A DNA stretch of 64,000 nucleotides from Apis mellifera (Eukaryota; Arthropoda; Insecta; Hymenoptera; Apidae), in the NCBI RefSeq assembly GCF_003254395.2, contig NC_037640.1, forward strand, positions 11,543,789 to 11,607,788, written 5' to 3'. Shown piece after piece: positions 1 to 12,171 of this stretch. Both the position numbers and the translations under genes were made by a program. Below the pieces are notes generated by a model. The model made no database searches, was not told the origin of the DNA, and saw only the letters and a program-made list of their open reading frames with translations. The stretch's first letter is position 1, and every line of letters begins with the position of its first letter.

Positions 1-1262
1 CACCGAAATCCAGTTTATCTCTTCCTTTTGGAATCTCTCGATTTTCGAAAAATTCAATCGAAATACCTTCCATTTTCTAATTTCCATGACGATATTTATT
101 TCGATACAAATTTTATTCAATTTTTGAAACGAAGAAATTTCTAAAAATTATCTCAATTATATATCTTCATATTGAAAATAATTCTAATCTATCCTATTAG
201 ATTTTATTTAAAAAATCGTGACGATATTTATTTCGATTTTATACAAATTTTATACTTCCAATTTTTGAAACGAAGAAATTTCCGAAAATTATCTCGAATA
301 TATATCTTCATATTGGAAATAATTCTAATCTATCCTACTGGATTTTATTTAAAAAATTTTCAATTTTTGAAACGAAGAAATTTCTAAAAATTATCTCAAT
401 TATATATTGAAAATAATTCTAATCTATTCTATGAAATTTCTCGTGATTCGTAGATTTTATTTAAAAAATAAAGTTCCTCTCAAAACGCAGCTAGCTTCAC
501 CGAAATCCACTTTATTTCTCTCTTTTGGAATCTCTCGATTTTCGAAAAATTCAATCGAAATACCTTCCATTTTCTAATTTCCATGAGGATATTTATTTCG
601 ATACAAATTTTATCCAATTTTTGAAACGAAGAAATTTCTAAAAATTATCTCGAATATATATCTTCATTGGAAATAATTCTAATCTATTCTATGAAATTTC
701 TCATAGATTTTATTTAAAAAATCGTGACGATATTTATTTCGATACAAATTTTACATTTTCAATTTTTGAAAATTTCCAAAAATTATCAATTATATATCTT
801 CATATTGGAAATAATTCTAATCTATTCTACGAAATTTCTCGTGATTCGTAGATTTTATTTAAAAAATCGTGACGATATTTATTTCGATTTTATACAAATT
901 TTACGCTTCCAATTTTTTTTTCCAAACGAAGAAATTTCCAAAAATTATCTCAATTATATATCTTCATATTGGAAATAATTCTAATCTATCTTATTAGATT
1001 TTATTTAAATAATCGTGATGATATTTATTTCGATACAAATTTTACATTTTCAATTTTTGAAAATTTCCAAAAATTATCAATTATATATCTTCATATTGGA
1101 AATAATTCTAATCTATCCTATGAAATTTCTCGTAGATTTTATTTAAAAAATCGTGACGATATTTATTTCACGTTTCCAATTTTTGAAGAAATTTCCAAAA
1201 ATTCAATCTCAAATATTTTCATACTCGACTATTTTCACAATTCTAATTTATCCTGAAATTTT
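1..1262. repeat. Tandem array A (AT-rich minisatellite, ~94-165 bp monomers)
   Basis: The phrase ATTCTAATCT recurs at 181, 322, 416, 676, 813, 978 and 1104. Each copy is followed by a TAGATTTTATTTAAA-type stretch, ATCGTGACGATATTTATTTCG and a GAAACGAAGAAATTTC segment. Spacing is 141, 94, 260 (two units), 137, 165 and 126 bp, so units vary by internal insertion and deletion. The array begins at or before the left window edge. A separate leader segment (CACCGAAATCCA through the ATTTTCGAAAAATTCAATCG phrase) occurs at 1-85 and again at about 474-585, so two array blocks start with the same leader. Open frames inside the array are repeat translations, not genes. Confidence 0.92.
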
Positions 1263-2082
1263 AATTTAATGAATTTTTAATTTATATGAAATTTCTCGTA
1301 ATGAAAAAATCGATCGACAACCAATCTGTCCAAGTATCTATTTTACTCCATAAATGATCGCAATTAAAGCAACGTGACGAGGATAAGTTAGATAAGATAC
1401 GCGGTTACGTTTCTATCTCTTAACCATTAAATCAAAACTTATTATTAATTTTTGCAAAGAAACATTCTCTCGTTTCCAATAAATAATAAAAGAAAAAATA
1501 CAAGAAATATAATAGAATACGACATAACGAAAGGAAAAATACGAAATCCGTTTCGACGTTGTCGGATCGACCTTTTTTCTAAAAACCCAGCTTTCAATTC
1601 TAATTCTCTGCGTGAAAAGATCGCGTCGCCGATCGAAAAAAAGAAAAACGATCTTTCGTTCCTTCGTTCGAGAAAAAAATAGAAAAATAAAATTGCCGTA
1701 ATTTTTCTTCTTACTCTCTTTATCGCGTTTAATATCCGCGAGGGACGATTAAACGTAGCGTATTATTTTCCTTTTTTCGTCCCTTTTTTTTTCCTTTTTT
1801 TCCTCGGCGCATGCACGGCGGATCGCGTGTTTCCGCGAGCCGGGCGTTAAAAACAAGCGGCTCGTTACATAACCCGTGGCTCGCTCGCCACGTAGTCCGA
1901 CGACCTTCCTCTATGGAAAGGATGGATCTGAAATAGCAACGACCCGAATATGGGTCAGCGTGCATTGTGCCACGACCCTCTTCACGCAGAGCGCCGCTGC
2001 AACGCGCGCGCACCCGGCTTTTACGCTTCGCAAAAATAGACGCTTTATCAAGACTCTCTCTCCCTCTCTCTCTTTCGACGCA
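1263..2082. other. Unique non-coding sequence with a GC island at ~1800-2080
   Basis: About 530 bp of AT-rich sequence leads into a GC- and CpG-rich patch (roughly 1800-2080) containing CGGCGCATGCACGG and GCGCGCGCACCCGG. Overlapping open frames exist on both strands here, as expected where stop codons are depleted by base composition, and none shows a recognisable domain. No gene called. Confidence 0.6.
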
Positions 2083-2172
2083 TCCTCTCGAAACGCGGCT
2101 AGCTTCACCGAAATCCACTTTATCTCTCGATTTTTCGAAAAATTCAATAATCGAAATAATTTCCATCTTTTC
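2083..2172 (+). repeat. Isolated copy of the array A leader segment
   Basis: The run TCCTCTCGAAACGCGGCTAG and the following CACCGAAATCCACTTTAT, then TTTTCGAAAAATTCAAT, match 474-585 (TCCTCTCAAAACGCAGCTAG onward) and 1-85. This copy lacks the CTTTTGGAATCTCTCGATT insertion present in the two array copies. It stands alone in unique sequence 0.8 kb from the end of array A. It may be the progenitor of the array leader or a dispersed copy of it. Confidence 0.85.
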
Positions 2173-4529
2173 TTTTCTCACCGAAATTTACTCTTTTCGA
2201 GACTCGAAATTATCGAGTTTTTCGTTCGTGGATTCGAGAGAAAATTATTCTTATTTCGAGGGAGTTTGGTTTTTCGTATTTATTCGAATTAATATCCATT
2301 CGCGAAATGAGAGGAATGGAAAGGAAGGAAACGGGAATGAAAAAATTATTTTCCAATTTATTCATTCTGCAAGTATCGATTAATTTATAAATTCGATGAT
2401 CTTTTTATACGATCTGGAATCTCTTCGAAATCGTTCTTTTTTTATCCCTTACAGGGAGAGTTGAAGGGGATCCAACGGACCCACGACCCACTTTTCCTCC
2501 CCCCTCCTCGTAGCCGATGATCGAGCGACCCAAGCCTCGCTATTATTATTAATATTATTATTATAATACCTTAGAAAGCGAGAAAAAAGGTATTCGAAAT
2601 GTGGAAGGATAAACGGAAAAGAGAGAAAAATATATAAGAAACCGCAAAACCGAGGGACGTCTGCACCCATCCCAGGTACGGATGGGTCTATTTTTACGCG
2701 TGAAACTCGGCGAGTTTTATCGGCTCGATAAAACATACACCGTAGTCGTACGCGCCACCTTCGACAATATTATCGATTTATCAACAGACACGTTGATTCA
2801 GAGAACCGTGAGAATGAATTATTCTCTAATACAATACTCTACCTGTCATATACTTACTTACTTACTCCTCTCAGAATCTCGCCAAAATTCTAGCATAACA
2901 TAAAGAAAAAAGAGAAGAAAAGAAACGAACAGGACCTTTACCCCTTTAAGAAGTGGAGCGGCGAATAGGGGCCTATGCTGTACGGAAAGATCGCGGGAAG
3001 AGAATACCACCTCTCGCTGGGCGAAGGAGAGAGAAAGAAGGAAAGAAAGAAAGAAAGCGAGGCGGAAGGAGCGGCTGATCGGGTACATCCGTGCGCGGGA
3101 GGTGGGCGAAGCGAAGCGGCGGAGTGGGGGCTGCCGGTGGTGGGGGAAGCAGCGAGCGAGCGAGAGAGCGAGCGAGAGTGAAGCGGAAGAGTGAAAAGGG
3201 GTGGGAGGAGGGATGTTGGGGTAGGTCGGACGAAAGCACCGGCCCGACAGCGTTGCCCGACTGCGTCGTCGACTCCAACCGTTTGGGTGGGGAGCGGCGG
3301 ACGAGGAGATTGGCGGGGCAGGGGAGGAGGTGAGAGAGAGAGAGAGAGAGTGGAGCGTAGCATTTTCGAGGAGGAGGATGGGGAAGGGCGAGCGTTCCTC
3401 AACCTTTGCCCCAGAATGCCCCTCGTAATACCGATATGCAACGCTTCGAACCCGTTAATCGCGCGCACCGCGCGCAATTTCGACGAGTGGCCGTGCAACA
3501 CCGCGCGATGGGCATAGGTGGCGCCCTCCCCGATATTTCTACGCCCATCCTTCAGCTCGTCGCTCTCTTAAAGAGCGCCTCCCGTTAAACGCTCCGTTCG
3601 AGATCCGCGCTAAGGAAGATCATCCCTTTCGGGATATTTGGCGAACGAGAGAGAAAGAGAGAGTTTAGAACGATTGTTTTATTATGTAGGATTAATAGAA
3701 CGTGTCTCTTTACGTGTATAATTATATGATAATATTAAGTTATTGGGATTATATGTTATTTATACACGTGGAAAAAAAATTTAACGAGTTGTAAGAATAA
3801 ATGGGAGGAGTATATGTGTGTCAGGAGATATGTGGAACGAGGTGAGAATATTTGAAAATATTGCATATATGTCGATTCATGATTTACGAGAATGTTTTAT
3901 TCAAATATCGGAGACCGAATAGACCGATTCAATAATAAATACCGAATTGTTCGCGATTGAGAAACGCGGTTCTTTTACTCTTCTTCGATCATCTTCTTTT
4001 TCTTTCTTTCTTTTTTTAATTCAACGAATTTTTGCATATCGCGATCCTCCCCATTTTTGCCGATTAAAATTTAGTTTATCCGTAAATTATCAACGATGTT
4101 TCGAATAATGCAATAAAATAACGGGGAGGGAAAAATTCAATTATTACAATTTCTTCGTTAAAGACGAAATCGAGAAGGTAAAATACCGAGGTGTCGATCG
4201 AATTTTGAGCGTTTTTTTTTTATGACATTAAACAATTTTTGCACAGATTTTTATATTTAAATAATTGTTCGTTATGTAAAGTCATATTTTGTATTCTTTC
4301 TTCTACGGTTTATAACAACGAAATTTAAAAGTTATAATAAAAAGTTTAAATATATTCCTTTCCCCTGCAAGTTTTCGTTTTGGCATCGATTTCGTACTCG
4401 ACTATTTTCGACTTTTATCCATAACCTGTTTCGCGTGGTATTATCGTAATAGACACGGTTTTATTTCTTTTTTCTTTCTTTCTTTTTATTTGGCACACGT
4501 ATATCACACAACATTTCATATCAAACACA
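2173..4529. other. Gene-free stretch with a GA-rich island (2960-3400)
   Basis: The 2960-3400 segment is purine-rich on the + strand and CpG-rich, ending in a (GA) microsatellite at 3332-3350. Beyond it, 3400-3600 is balanced GC-rich sequence and 3600-4530 is AT-rich with no structure I can name. Long minus-strand frames across 2858-3501 are Ser/Pro/Arg low-complexity products of the polypyrimidine strand. A GA-rich CpG island could be a promoter, but I see no TATA or initiator context to fix a start site. Confidence 0.5.
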
Positions 4530-6150
4530 AAAAACCAGTCTCCTCCAGTGCCAAATAATCAAACTCAGACAGTTTTTTTTACACTCGCATATTTGCACCA
4601 GAATCTTAAACCTTCAAATGGTAGAAAAAAAGTATAGAATCTTGCCTCATTATTTCTGCTATCGACATTGAAATAAATGCATAGAATTTTCTGTTTATTT
4701 CAATATATTTCATTGAAAAATAAATGAGTTCAATGAAATAATTTTATAATATCAGGATATTTATGAAATCTATCGTAGATTAATACAGTTTCTTATTAAA
4801 AACTAGAAAACAATCTCAAGCCGTCTTCCATTTGCATATTTGCACTAGAATCCTGAACCTTGAAATACTGGAAAGAAGTCTAGGATATCGTCACTTTATT
4901 AATTCTACTATCAACGTTGAAACGATCCAAAGAATTTAAAATTTCTAAAATTATTTTGATATGTATTAAAAAGAAAAGGGAAATCTCAGACTCTAACAAT
5001 GAATATCGAATCCTACTAACAACGTTGAAACAATTCAAAGAATTTAAAATTTCTAAAATTATTTTAATATATTAATTATTATTAAAAAAAACATCGAATC
5101 CCTTTAGGATATCGTCACTTTATCAATTCTACTAATAATCCAAAGAATTTAAAATTTCTAAAATTATTTTGATATATATTAAAAAGAAAAGAAAAAAAAA
5201 ATCTCAGATCTAATGAACATCGAATCCCTCTAGGATCATTTTATTAATTCTACTATCAATGTTGAAACAATCCAAAACAATCCAAAGAATTTAAAATTTC
5301 TAAAATTATTTTGATATATATTAAAAAAAAAAAAAAGAAAAGAGAAATCTCAGATCTAACAATGAACATCGAATCTCTCAAGAATATCATCACTTTATTA
5401 ATTTTACTATCAACTTTGAAACAATCCAAAGAATTTAAAATTTCTAAAATTATTTTGATATATATTAAAAAAAAAAAAAAATAGAAAAAAGAAATCTCAG
5501 ATCTAATGAACATCGAATCCCTCTAGGATCATTTTATTAATTCTACTATCAACGTTGAAACAATTCAAAACAAACAAAAAATTAAAAATTTCTAAAATTA
5601 TTTTAATATATATTAAAAAAAAAAAAAAAGAAAAATCTCAGATCTAATGAACATCAAATCCCTCTAAGATATCATCACTTTATTAATTCTACTAATAATC
5701 CAAAGAATTTAAAATTTCTAAAATTATTTTGATATATATTAAAAAGAAAAAAAAAGAAAAATCTCAGATCTAATGAACATCGAATCCTCTAGGATATTAA
5801 AAAAGAATTTAAAATTTCTAAAATTATTTTAATATATATTAAAAAGAAAAGAAAGGGAAATTTCAGATTTAACAATGAACATCGAATCCTTCTAGGATAT
5901 TAAAAAAGAATATAAAATTTCTAAAATTATTTTGATATATATTAAAAAAAAGAAAAGAAAAAAGAAATCCCTCTAGGATATTAAAAAAGAATTTAAAATT
6001 TCTAAAATTATTTTAATATAAATTAAAAAAAAAAGAAAAGAAAATTTCAGATCTAACAATGAACATCGAATCTAGGATATTAAAAAAGAATTTAAAATTT
6101 CTAAAATTATTTTGATATATTAATTATTAAAAAAGAAAAAAGAAATCTCA
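4530..6150. repeat. Tandem array B (~80-150 bp monomers, at least 11 copies)
   Basis: The anchor AAAATTTCTAAAATTATTTT recurs near 4938, 5045, 5150, 5292, 5437, 5585, 5710, 5810, 5914, 5995 and 6093. Complete units read: CTCTAGGATATCGTCACTTT, a TTAATTCTACTATCAACGTTG segment, CAATCCAAAGAATTT, the anchor, GATATATATTAAAAA, an A/G-rich tract, then CTCAGATCTAATGAACATCG. Later copies are shortened by loss of the middle segment, giving spacing near 100 bp instead of 140-148. More diverged copies of the same layout can be traced back to about 4530-4900. The purine tract differs in length in almost every copy. Confidence 0.92.
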
Positions 6151-6159
6151 AATGTAACG

Positions 6160-6620
6160 ATGAACATCGAAACCCTCGTTCAAAGGAAGAGAAGGAAGGA
6201 AGAGGAGAGAGCGAGTTTCCTTTATCCGCGCTTCCTTCACCGGTCGAGGAACAATTACGCGTCTCCCCGAGGATTTATCGGGGGTGATATTTGGACGGAC
6301 GTTCGGGGATCCCCCCTTCCGTGGCGTCTGATAAACGCATCCCACGATCGTTCGGGAAGACAGAGCTCGGTGTCGTACGTGTTGACGCGAGGCAGTGGAT
6401 GGCCTCCAGTAACCTATTCCGTGGCACGTTTTTAGGTCACACCCCCTCGGATCGAAGAGATAACGTGGAGAGCGTATTACGTTTTATCTCTATACCCTCT
6501 GTACCCGTGCTTATTTGGCACGCGCGTCGTGAAATTTCACGTCGTCGAACGATACGGAGACCGTTGTCTGGCGACCGTTCAATCCTCGCCGAATAACTCT
6601 GCTCCCCTTTCGACCAACAT
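6160..6620. other. Unique, balanced-composition non-coding segment
   Basis: Immediately after array B the sequence turns GC-balanced, with open frames on both strands (6160-6435 plus, 6148-6345 minus) that match no family I know. It contains the perfect 14-bp palindrome CGTGAAATTTCACG at 6528-6541. A conserved non-coding element is possible but cannot be tested here. Confidence 0.4.
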
Positions 6621-6972
6621 ATTTCAAGCAATCTTTGAATAAAGTAAAGTAAAAATCGAGCCGATTGCTCTGTTTTCAATCATAAAGACTTTCAAGATTA
6701 TTCATCGTATTATTTTTTAAAATGTAATAAATCGAGAGAGATAACTAAATTTCTATACGTTTCTGTGTGAAAGATATCGAAAAAAAAGAAAAAAGGAATA
6801 TTTCGTGGAAAATGTGCGCGCGCGAGATATCTGGCGTCCATGGGAAGGGGTTAATTGTCAACGGAATTAACATGGGAAGGGTGGCTTATTGCAGCAATAA
6901 TTGCGCTCGATTATCGTTATTCACGGGGCGAGATGCTAATGTCGCCTCAAATTAGTCCATCCCTTCCGCTCT

Positions 6973-6991
6973 CCCCTCCCCTCCCCTCCCC
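6973..6991 (-). other. G-quadruplex motif, (G4A)3G4 on the minus strand
   Basis: The + strand carries four runs of C4 separated by single T residues (73-76, 78-81, 83-86 and 88-91 in the 6900s). The minus strand therefore has four G4 runs with one-base loops, the class that folds most stably in vitro. Confidence 0.8.
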
Positions 6992-8634
6992 GTTAATCCC
7001 GCTCCTCTTTATCGCTCCATTCTTCCGCTGTCAGCGCGGAATTAATTGTCATCGCACGCCTTCGCGCGTCCTTCGATCTGTGATTGCACAACCGAACGCG
7101 CATCCAATCTCGACGCTTCGACGTTCCTTTCCTCTCCTTTCGTCGTAATAAATGGATCACGCGGGGGGCAATATGGGTTTTACGTGGCCATTACGGGCCA
7201 ACAGGTAGCCGCGACTTTTTCGTTTTATTCTTTTTATTCTTTCCTTTAATCGAGACGTGAGAGTTGCGACGAAAGAATATATACGATTTGTTTCAAAAAA
7301 TAGCACGAGTGAAAGAATGGATAAATAATAGAAGGATTCGTCACGAGTGTTTTTAAAGATTCGTTTAAAGTGATAAAATTAATTGTTTTTCGAATAATTC
7401 CATGAACTTTAATTCAACATAAGAATCGTATCCTCTAGATCAAAGTTAAGTCGAATGTCATAGGTCATCGATGACGCGCGTAGCGCGAAACACATTGAAT
7501 GAAACATGAAAGCGAAACCTATCTAATTCGCATCTCCAACCTCTTCGAAGAAAGAAATATTTGTAAAAAAAAAATCTTAACAAAACAATCAATCGATATT
7601 CAACCAAAAAAACAAAAATAAAAACAATCAGATCGAGAAAGAATAATCGAGCTCGCGAACGCGTTCCTATCCCCACCAATCCGAGAGATATCCGTAACAG
7701 GAGAGTTAATAATCCTGAAGGAGGTTCATTCAGCGGCCAGAAACAAGCCCCCTCGACTTGGCGATCCACCCCGTTCGAAAACAACGGTCACCGTTGTATC
7801 CCCCGCGAAAAAACGAGCGAGAGGCAGCCTCGTGAAACGTAGCCTCTCCCGCTGCGAAACCGGGCGAAAAAAAGGCGGATGTTTTCCGCGCAGCGCGCCG
7901 CGCTTCCAATCCAAGGTCTAACCTCCCGCGGCCGCCTCGAGAATCGTGCGCTAGCCTTCGTGGCGGGGATACGGCGGAGGGGCGGGCAGTGGGGGGCGAG
8001 GAGTGAACGAAGCGAATAAGCGAAGAAAAGCAGCGGGAGCCGGAGAGAGACGAAGCGAACGAGGAAGGAGCGAGATGGAGGGACGCGAGAGAGAGGGAGA
8101 GAGGGGTGGGAGAACGGTGCAAAACGGGCAGCCAGTGAGCGAACCGAGGCGCTGTGACGACTGACCCAGTTACTCGGCGGAGGTAATGACCGATACTACA
8201 CCTAACCCTCCTCCCTCTCCCCCAACCGCCTTCCGCCCCGCCGCGCTTCAACTCTCCCCACCACTCCCGCGTGGACTACACGTACACACGTCGACTCGGC
8301 TCTCGGTGCATCGAGCCGCGACCTGTGCGTGTCTGCGTGCATGCCGCATGCAACACACTCTCCACGATAGGTCACGATAGGTTCAGGGATGGATTCGCTC
8401 GCCTAGGCGCCCTGATTTTCCTAACCGTGTCCCGGGCATGTTTTCCACGAGGCTTGATCCAGCTGACTCCAGGAGAGGGATCGCAAGTTTTCACAATTTG
8501 TTCTTCTATTTATATATATATATATAAAACAGTGTACAAGAGCGAGATTAGATTCAACCCGATGGTCGAGAAGAATCGAAACGTGGAAGAGTACGATATA
8601 TACGGAATATATTTGCACGGTTATTTGAGAGATT

Positions 8635-8901
8635 TTGATAGCGGGGAATACCGTGTCTGTTTACGCAGGATTTCCCGAAGGTCTCTCCCCTGGTTTGGAG
8701 GTCGAAATTTGTCCGACCAGTGTTTTCTGGAGCAACGGGCGGCTCGCTCGATTTAGGTCGCTCGATCATGGGGTTGTGTACGGGGAGCTTGAACTTGGAA
8801 CCAAGTTTAAGCGTACGCTCTCTCCACGAGCGAATTTCAGGGATACATCGGAGATACGGAGAATCTTTATTATCCACTATCGGATTCTAGAATTGACTTA
8901 A
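8635..8901 (+). other. Unassigned open frame of 88 codons
   Basis: A moderately balanced open frame includes the peptide stretch SVYAGFPEGLSPGLEVEICP. It has no ATG at its start, no recognised domain, and is overlapped by a long minus-strand frame (8554-8877). If real it would have to be an internal or terminal exon. TTTCAG|GG at about 8834-8841 is the only acceptor-like site nearby and lies inside it. I regard it as probably non-coding. Confidence 0.08.
8788..8811. repeat. 24-bp near-perfect palindrome
   Basis: CTTGAACTTGG and CCAAGTTTAAG flank a central AA. Ten of eleven arm positions are complementary and the remaining pair is G/T. The central gap is too short for an RNA hairpin loop, so this would act as a DNA-level dyad such as a binding site for a dimeric factor, if it does anything. 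Confidence 0.6.
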
Positions 8902-11280
8902 CGGTTAATTTCTTTTCTTCTTTATAATCCTTGGTATCGATTTTAAGAAATGAGACAAGGAAAGCTACCGTTGTAAGAATTAACGGAAGCAGAGGTTAAT
9001 TTTTACGACGCGAAACGAGAAAGCTACCGCGGCGCGTTTCGCGCAACTGTTGTGCGTAAGCAACGGCGCGTTCCACCGTTGCGAGGGGAGCGGGATTTTT
9101 AAGAATATGTAACGCGGCGGCATGAATTACCGCAACAAGGTGTCGTGCATATTAAAGGAAGGCCAATTACTTTGGAATATAGGACGAAGTTATTGAAGTT
9201 TTTATCGTATTACGCAATGGACTTTCCTTCGCCTTCAGGAACGTTCGTTCTCTAGGTGTCCAGTCCGTTTCCATTTACGCGAGCGATTGCCATTTTCTCT
9301 CTCTTTCTTTTTCCTTCTCTATCCGCCGTGCATTAATCTAATATGTCGTGCAAAAGAGAAGAAGTTGCATTATCTTGTTGACACGGCTCGTTCGTTCCAC
9401 GCTTGTAAACACGCCGGCTGTTGCATTAAAAAGTTCGTGATAACGAGCAATAACGGCGCTCTCGTACGCGTTCTCCCCTCCCCTCCCCGCGCTCGCGTCG
9501 ATTTTTTCCTTCTCCTTGAACATCGCTCCTCGCCTTTCCGTTTTTCGAGTTATCTTCGATGACTCGACTCGCTCGGATTTCTCTTCCCTTGCTGCAAGTA
9601 CCGAACGTTCGATCGAGATCGAAAAAAAGAAAGAATTGAGCTCCTTGAGTGAGAAGGAATAAAACGAAGAAAAAGACGGTGGATAGTTTTCACGCCTTTC
9701 GTCGAACCCTCTCTTCGAAACGCAAAAGGGTCCGCTATATACGTACACGCTCTACTTGCGAGCCGATTGACAGAGGGCTCTCCTCTCTCTCGCGCTTCGT
9801 GGCCCGGTGGAGAAACGCGATGATGCGGACGACAGGAGGGGGACTCTCTGCGCTCTCCCTCTCCCTCTCTCCGTCCCCCTCTCCCTCCACCCGCCGCGAT
9901 ACACCCATCCCCTCCCTCGCGCAACAAATTTCTCCGCGAGAATATCGCTTTCGTTTTTTGTCCAAGCTTGTTCCGCCTCCAGCTATATACACACACTCGC
10001 TCGTCGTCCGTATACACAAGGCTCGTCTCGCTATACATCGATGCATGTAAACACGTATAGTTGGGAAGGAAGCGTTAAAACTTTTTAAATATTTGGACGT
10101 TTGCCTTTCTTCTCTTTTTGTATATATATATTAATAAGATTCTTATTCGATGAATTATTATTATTATATTATAAATATGAAATTAAATGAAGAGGAGGGA
10201 TAAAAACGGCCATTCATAATTTCCATCCCATCGATACCTTCGCCTCGAAACCACTTCTTCTTACGAAATAAACGCAACGTATAAAGGCTGGTAAAGAATA
10301 AATAGACAAAGTCGAGGCGTTCGCGGCCTTTCGTTTTCCTTCTGTCGGTTAAGGCCGTCGAGAGGATATTATGCAGTGATTCATAATCGCGCGCGGAGGA
10401 GGGAGAGGGGAGGGGGAAAAAAAGTCATTGCTCGTGCAGAGGTGGAGGGGAGCCAGTCACCACCCGTGTGCTAAAAAAAAAAAAGAGAAAAAGTCTCGAT
10501 CTCGAGTAATGATATTCGAAAATGGGAAATTTCTTCCTCTTCTGACAGTAATAAATTATACTATTCGATTTTCGAATAACTTTCGATTTTTAAATATTGT
10601 TACTTCCATTCGAATAATTATATATCGGCCGCGATATCAATGGCTCGCCGAGACATCAGCCGAGCTTGGCCGATAATAACAAACGAATAACAAAGTAATA
10701 AGGTAAACTTATCTTATTGTTATTAGACCACTATCTCTAGACAGCGTCTGACGAAATATAGCGCGGCTCGCGTGACGCGTAAATAGAGTTACATTATCAA
10801 TTAGAAATTATTCGGTTGTAAACATCTCTAGGGACCAAGAAACAAATAGAAAAAAAAGTAAAAGTAATAATATACAATAATATACATTGATCCAATCGAA
10901 TCGAACTACTTATTTATTAATATTATTATGTTATTATTAACACTAATTTATTTAACTCGCTATATTTTCGCTCGAATTATTAATTAGAGAGTATCCATTA
11001 TAAATACGTGGCGGAAAGTTCGTGAAAATTTTCAAAATTCCAATTTATTCCCCTCTCCGCTGTTATCAAGAAAACCGGGTGGAAGAAGAGTTGTCGCTAG
11101 ATCCGCTACCGGTCTGTTTACGAAGATTTGGGTCAAGTGATGTTTGGAATCCTTGGAGGGAAAAAGAAAGGAAAAAAAAAAAAAGAAAGAAAGAAAGAAA
11201 ACGTTCACAAATAGGAGAGGTGGCTGGCTCGTAGACGAAGAGTGGCCTCGCGTGCGCGCGCGCGTTGACCGAGGTCGATT

Positions 11281-11297
11281 ACGCGCGCGCGCGCGCG
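11281..11297. repeat. (CG)n tract, Z-DNA prone
   Basis: A run of alternating C and G (ACGCGCGCGCGCGCGCG) follows a shorter one at about 11251-11265 (CGTGCGCGCGCGCG). Alternating purine-pyrimidine CG tracts are the strongest Z-DNA formers. Confidence 0.7.
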
Positions 11298-11617
11298 TGA
11301 TCTTGCGGCGAAGCGAGAAACTTGCGGTCGAGAATTCTAAACGATCGTTTGAAAAGATCGTTGAGATACGTACGGGCGCTATCTGCTCGTTTTTTTGGAC
11401 CGAGAGGTGGTGGAGGGAGGTGGAGGGGGGAAAAATCGATGGACGCGCGACTCGGTCGAAAATCCGGCCGGCCGAGCCCCGTGGCTTTAATCGGTCAGAA
11501 CAGAAGGGAAATTGAGAGATGGAATTTCCTGTGCAGGGTGTCCCATGCACGAGCCGGGCAGCTCGTTGTTGTTGCCTCGAAACGAATGAAGATTATTATA
11601 CGACGACCTAATTTAGA

Positions 11618-11655
11618 CGGTTGTCCCTAATACGGGGACAACAAGACCGTTCTTG
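11618..11655. repeat. Short inverted repeat (hairpin)
   Basis: GTTGTCCC and GGGACAAC form a perfect 8-bp stem around the loop TAATACG, with additional outer complementarity ACGG/CCGT after a small bulge. This length is near chance for 64 kb, so little weight is placed on it. Confidence 0.5.
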
Positions 11656-12148
11656 ACGACGATTAAAGTGAAAGCTGGGGACAAACGTAATTCATGATGC
11701 TCAGAAATAGAAACGTTTTAGCGATATCAAAGTCGTATACTGCGTCTGCGATTCCCCTTCATTCCCCTATGGGAAAGTAGTTTTCGATTAAAATTAAACC
11801 TTTCGATGGCCAATAATATCTTATCCCCTCTTCTCATTTACAAATTCCTCGATCTTTTATGCGTGATCGAAAAAAATTATTAATTACTATACTTATATTA
11901 CTGATTTCTAACGCACGCGATGTTTTTCTCGCAAGTATTTATATAAACGTATATGTAATTTCATTTTTTCAATTTCCTTATATGTGTATATATATCTCGT
12001 AAATATATTCGATTCTTTACCATAAATCGAATCTAATACGTTAAATTTAAAAGAAAAAAAAGAAAGGAACATGGATTAGCTCGAATTTTCCACTTATGTA
12101 CCTACCGAGTAATATTTCTCGGTCGATACGTATCACGCGAATCTCGAA

Positions 12149-12171
12149 CGGGATGTTTCTCGAACATCCCG
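12149..12171. repeat. Hairpin, 9-bp stem and 5-nt loop
   Basis: CGGGATGTT and AACATCCCG flank TCTCG. The phrase TCTCGAAC also occurs as a direct repeat across the left arm and loop. Near chance expectation. Confidence 0.5.

Noticed and set aside
2938..3501. 187-codon minus-strand Ser/Pro/Leu-rich frame
   Set aside because: Direct translation of the pyrimidine strand of a GA-rich island.
11530..11560. CAGGGTGTCCCATGC as a Tc1-type end
   Set aside because: No partner terminus downstream. The nearby GGTTGTCCC/GGGGACAAC hairpin does not match it.
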